Assembly (NCBI GenBank): GCA_937136445.1
Contig: CAKZOQ010000254.1
Location: 1 to 11,586 of the forward strand
DNA: 11,586 nucleotides
Reading direction: 5' to 3'
Source: an uncultured Gemmatimonadota bacterium
GTDB taxonomy: Bacteria; Gemmatimonadota; Gemmatimonadetes; Longimicrobiales; Gaopeijiaceae
Positions 6,860-11,586 of this stretch are shown here, in pieces (within the stretch, counting starts at the first letter, position 1; every line of letters starts with the position of its first letter). The notes below the pieces were generated by a model. That model did no database searches, was not told where the DNA came from, and saw only the letters and a list, made by a program, of their open reading frames with translations. The translations under genes were made by a program, and so were the position numbers.

Positions 6860-7987
6860 ATGGACGACCTCAACACCGTACCCGACTACGGGCTCCACTG
6901 GATGGAGGCGAGCGGCGCCCACGCCGATATCGTCCTCTCGACCCGTGTGCGCCTGGCCCGGAACCTCCAGGGTCATGCCTTCGGTCCGCGCGCCCGGGTG
7001 AACGATCGGGAGGCGGTCCTGCGCCGGCTGCGCGAGGTGACGGGGCGGGTGCCCCAGTTCGCCAGCGGCCCGCTCCTGGAGATGCCGGAGATGGACACGC
7101 GCACCCGGCGCATCCTCATGGAGCGCCGGTTGGTGTCCCGGGACCTCCTGGGAAGCGAGGAGGACGGCCCCGCTCGTGGCACCGCCCTGCTGCTGTCGGG
7201 GAGCGACCCCACCAGCGTCATGGTGAACGAGGAGGACCATCTGCGCCTGCAGGCCCTCGTCTCCGGGCTACGGCTCCAGGAGGCGTGGAGCCATGTGGAC
7301 CGCCTGGACGAGGAGCTCGGGCAGGACCTCCCCTTCGCGTTCCACCCGGAATTCGGGTACCTGACGAGCTGCCCCACGAATGTCGGCACGGGCCTCCGGG
7401 CCAGCGTCTTCATGCACCTTCCCGGCCTCGTCCTCACCAAGGAGATCGGCAAGGTGCTCCAGGGGCTCTCCCAGGTGGGGCTCACCTTCCGGGGCCTCTA
7501 CGGCGAGGGCTCGGAGGTGGTGGGCAACTTCTTCCAGGTTTCCAACCAGACCACTCTCGGCAAGACCGAAGAGGACCTGGTGGACCACCTGGAGCAGATC
7601 GTCCGGCGGGTCATCCGGTACGAGACCGACGCCCGCCGCGTGCTCCTGCGGGACGCCCGAGGGGTGACCGAAGACAAGATCTGGAGGGCCTACGGTCTCC
7701 TCCGGTATGCTCGGTCGCTCTCCTTCGAGGAATTGATGAACCTGCTCTCGGGCGTGCGACTCGGCGTGAGCCTGAAACTCCTTCCTGGGCTCCGTGTATA
7801 CACGCTCAATAAAATCATGATCTTCACGCAGCCGGCTCACCTGGAGCAGGCCGCGGGACACGACCTCCCTCCAGCCGAAAGCGACACCCATCGCGCCGCC
7901 TTCGTGCGGAGCATCCTGGCGGCGGAGGGTGACGTATCTGTAGAAGGGACTTCTCCGGACGGACCCGCGTCCGAACTGGACGCATGA
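6860..7987 (+). CDS. mcsB: Protein-arginine kinase McsB
   Basis: Phosphorylates arginine side chains of damaged or regulatory proteins with ATP, marking them for ClpC-ClpP degradation in Firmicutes. The 375-residue product has the phosphagen-kinase fold. The nucleotide-binding STRVRLARN is at 27-35, the acidic loop NEEDHLRLQ at 123-131, and the catalytic Cys171 in CPTNVGTGLRASV (171-183). The C-terminal family block LRYARSLSFEELMNLLSG is at 281-298 and LNKIMIFTQPAHLEQ at 316-330. All catalytic landmarks are present, so an active kinase is expected. The allosteric phosphoarginine-binding motif, recalled as RDxxRA in Firmicutes, reads SDTHRA (341-346), so the first Arg is Ser. A tail of about 20 residues beyond the usual end (355-375) is polar and acidic. 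It is flanked by mcsA and clpC. Confidence 0.94.
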   Translation: MDDLNTVPDYGLHWMEASGAHADIVLSTRVRLARNLQGHAFGPRARVNDREAVLRRLREVTGRVPQFASGPLLEMPEMDTRTRRILMERRLVSRDLLGSEEDGPARGTALLLSGSDPTSVMVNEEDHLRLQALVSGLRLQEAWSHVDRLDEELGQDLPFAFHPEFGYLTSCPTNVGTGLRASVFMHLPGLVLTKEIGKVLQGLSQVGLTFRGLYGEGSEVVGNFFQVSNQTTLGKTEEDLVDHLEQIVRRVIRYETDARRVLLRDARGVTEDKIWRAYGLLRYARSLSFEELMNLLSGVRLGVSLKLLPGLRVYTLNKIMIFTQPAHLEQAAGHDLPPAESDTHRAAFVRSILAAEGDVSVEGTSPDGPASELDA

Positions 7988-8000
7988 GGCGGATCTCGCC

Positions 8001-8004
8001 GAGG
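8001..8004 (+). promoter_or_regulatory. Ribosome binding site of clpC
   Basis: GAGG lies 5 nt before ATG 8010 in the 22-nt gap after mcsB. It supports the chosen start, which is also where the conserved Clp N-domain (NFTDRVRKVLAMAREEA) begins. Confidence 0.55.
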
Positions 8005-8009
8005 CACCG

Positions 8010-10505
<2,496 letters not shown>

Positions 10506-10516
10506 CCCCATTCCGG

Positions 10517-11586
10517 ATGACGAGGTCGATGACGAGGACGGGTGGAGTTCCGGTGCAGGTGCTGATCCTGGCGTCCGCTCTCTGGCTGGTGGCGGCGCTT
10601 CCTGCCTACGCCCAGCAGCAGGGCGGCGGGCCCCAGCCGGTGGATACCGTCTTGGTGGAGGGCAACGAGCGTGTCGAGGACGGAAGCGTCCTCGCCGCCT
10701 TCGGCGTGGCCCCCGGTCAGGACGTCACCTACCGGGAGATCCAGCGGGGCATCAAGAACCTGCACTCCACCCAGCAGTTCGCCCGTGTGCGGGTGCGGGC
10801 GGAGGACGCGGGCGGGCCCGTCATCTTGGTGGTGGAGGTGGAGGAACGTCCGCTGGTCCGTACGGTGACCATCACCGGCCTCCAGAACGCCTCCGAGCGG
10901 GACGTTCGGGACACCACCGATCTCCGAGGCGGTCTCCCCTACAACCGACAGAAGGTGCTGGACGCCCAGGCCTTCATCCGCGGGGAGCTGGCGGCTCGGG
11001 GCATCCCATTCGCCGAGATCCAGGAGCGCCAGGAGCAGGTCTCCGGGCAGTCGAACCAGATCGACCTCTACCTGGATGTGAACGAAGGACAGCGGGTGAC
11101 CATCGCGGAGGTGGACTTCCAAGGGAACGAGTCGGTGGCCGACGGCGTCCTCCGGGCCGCCATGTCCACGAAACCGGAAGGCTTCTTCTGGTTCCGGAGC
11201 GGCTCCTACGACGAGCTGCGGTACGAGCAGGATCTGGAGAACAGCATCCCGGCGGAGTACCGCTCCCGCGGCTTCCTGGACATGGAGGTGGTGAACGACA
11301 CCCTCGTCATCGACCCCAACACCGGGAAGGCCCGCCTCGAGGTCACGGTGGACGAGGGCCCCAGGTACCGCCTGGCTTCCTTCTCCATCGAGGGCAACCA
11401 GCGCTTCGAGGACGAACGTCTGGAGCGCTTCTTCCGCACCGAAGAGGGCGGCCTCCTACGGACGCTGGGCCTCCGAGGAGGGGGGGCGGGCTCCGGTCAG
11501 GAAGGGGAGCCCTTCGACGCCGAGGCCTTCAACGCCGCCATCACCGGGGTGCAGGAGCTCTACGCCAACGAGGGCTACCTCTACGC
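10517..11586 (+). CDS. bamA: Outer-membrane protein assembly factor BamA, N-terminal part (cut by window edge)
   Basis: BamA folds beta-barrel proteins into the outer membrane; its periplasmic POTRA domains receive the clients. The 356 visible residues begin with a signal peptide (hydrophobic VLILASALWLVAALP, cleavage expected after AYA at residue 32). Four POTRA repeats follow, each opening with a strand like VDTVLVEGNERV (42), VRTVTITGLQ (about 114), VTIAEVDFQGNESV (about 194) and LASFSIEGNQRF (about 286). POTRA4 carries a Gly-rich insert, GGGAGSGQEG (321-330). The fifth POTRA and the barrel lie beyond the edge. Three starts are possible in this frame: GTG 10502 (overlapping the clpC stop as GTGA), ATG 10517 and ATG 10529 (GAGG 3 nt upstream). 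I chose 10517 for a better charged N-region; the choice changes only the leader. Confidence 0.9.
   Translation, partial: MTRSMTRTGGVPVQVLILASALWLVAALPAYAQQQGGGPQPVDTVLVEGNERVEDGSVLAAFGVAPGQDVTYREIQRGIKNLHSTQQFARVRVRAEDAGGPVILVVEVEERPLVRTVTITGLQNASERDVRDTTDLRGGLPYNRQKVLDAQAFIRGELAARGIPFAEIQERQEQVSGQSNQIDLYLDVNEGQRVTIAEVDFQGNESVADGVLRAAMSTKPEGFFWFRSGSYDELRYEQDLENSIPAEYRSRGFLDMEVVNDTLVIDPNTGKARLEVTVDEGPRYRLASFSIEGNQRFEDERLERFFRTEEGGLLRTLGLRGGGAGSGQEGEPFDAEAFNAAITGVQELYANEGYLY

Overview
The window is a GC-rich, densely packed stretch of bacterial chromosome with every supported gene on the + strand. It encodes outer-membrane machinery (a LolC/LolE-type permease, LolD and BamA), so the organism has two membranes. 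It also encodes the McsA-McsB-ClpC protein-arginine-phosphorylation and unfolding system, best known from Firmicutes. That mix, together with the codon bias and a zinc-ribbon protein with a very acidic middle, suggests Gemmatimonadota or a related diderm phylum. The taxonomic call is inference from gene content, not from a marker-gene search.

Layout: (i) 1-62, probable tail of an upstream gene. (ii) 79-1533, a 484-residue protein with an N-terminal zinc ribbon, a long acidic disordered region and a compact C-terminal domain. (iii) 1534-1688, the only sizeable gap, with a good sigma70-like promoter (-35 at 1577, -10 at 1600) and a strong GC hairpin (1625-1653) in the leader of the next gene. 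(iv) 1689-2796, prfB (release factor 2), which needs a programmed +1 frameshift at an in-frame TGA at 1758. (v) 2793-4352, lysS. (vi) 4362-6309, a lolC/E-type permease and lolD. (vii) 6345-10505, mcsA, mcsB and clpC. (viii) 10517 to the window end, the N-terminal part of bamA (signal peptide and four POTRA domains), cut by the window edge.

From prfB onward the genes are 35 nt or less apart or overlap (ATGA at prfB/lysS, 8 nt at lolC/lolD, a possible GTGA at clpC/bamA). No convincing terminator is seen between them, so 1689-11586 may be one long transcription unit joining translation, lipoprotein export, protein quality control and outer-membrane protein assembly.

All families are recognisable and I found no wholly new system. 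The points most worth checking are: the arginine-kinase cassette placed between lolCD and bamA without a ctsR gene; a Ser in place of the first Arg of McsB's allosteric phosphoarginine motif; a 25-nt identical stretch in the UVR-coding parts of mcsA and clpC; the prfB leader hairpin and frameshift; a C9 tract at the start of lolD; and FG/DPF short motifs in the acidic zinc-ribbon protein.
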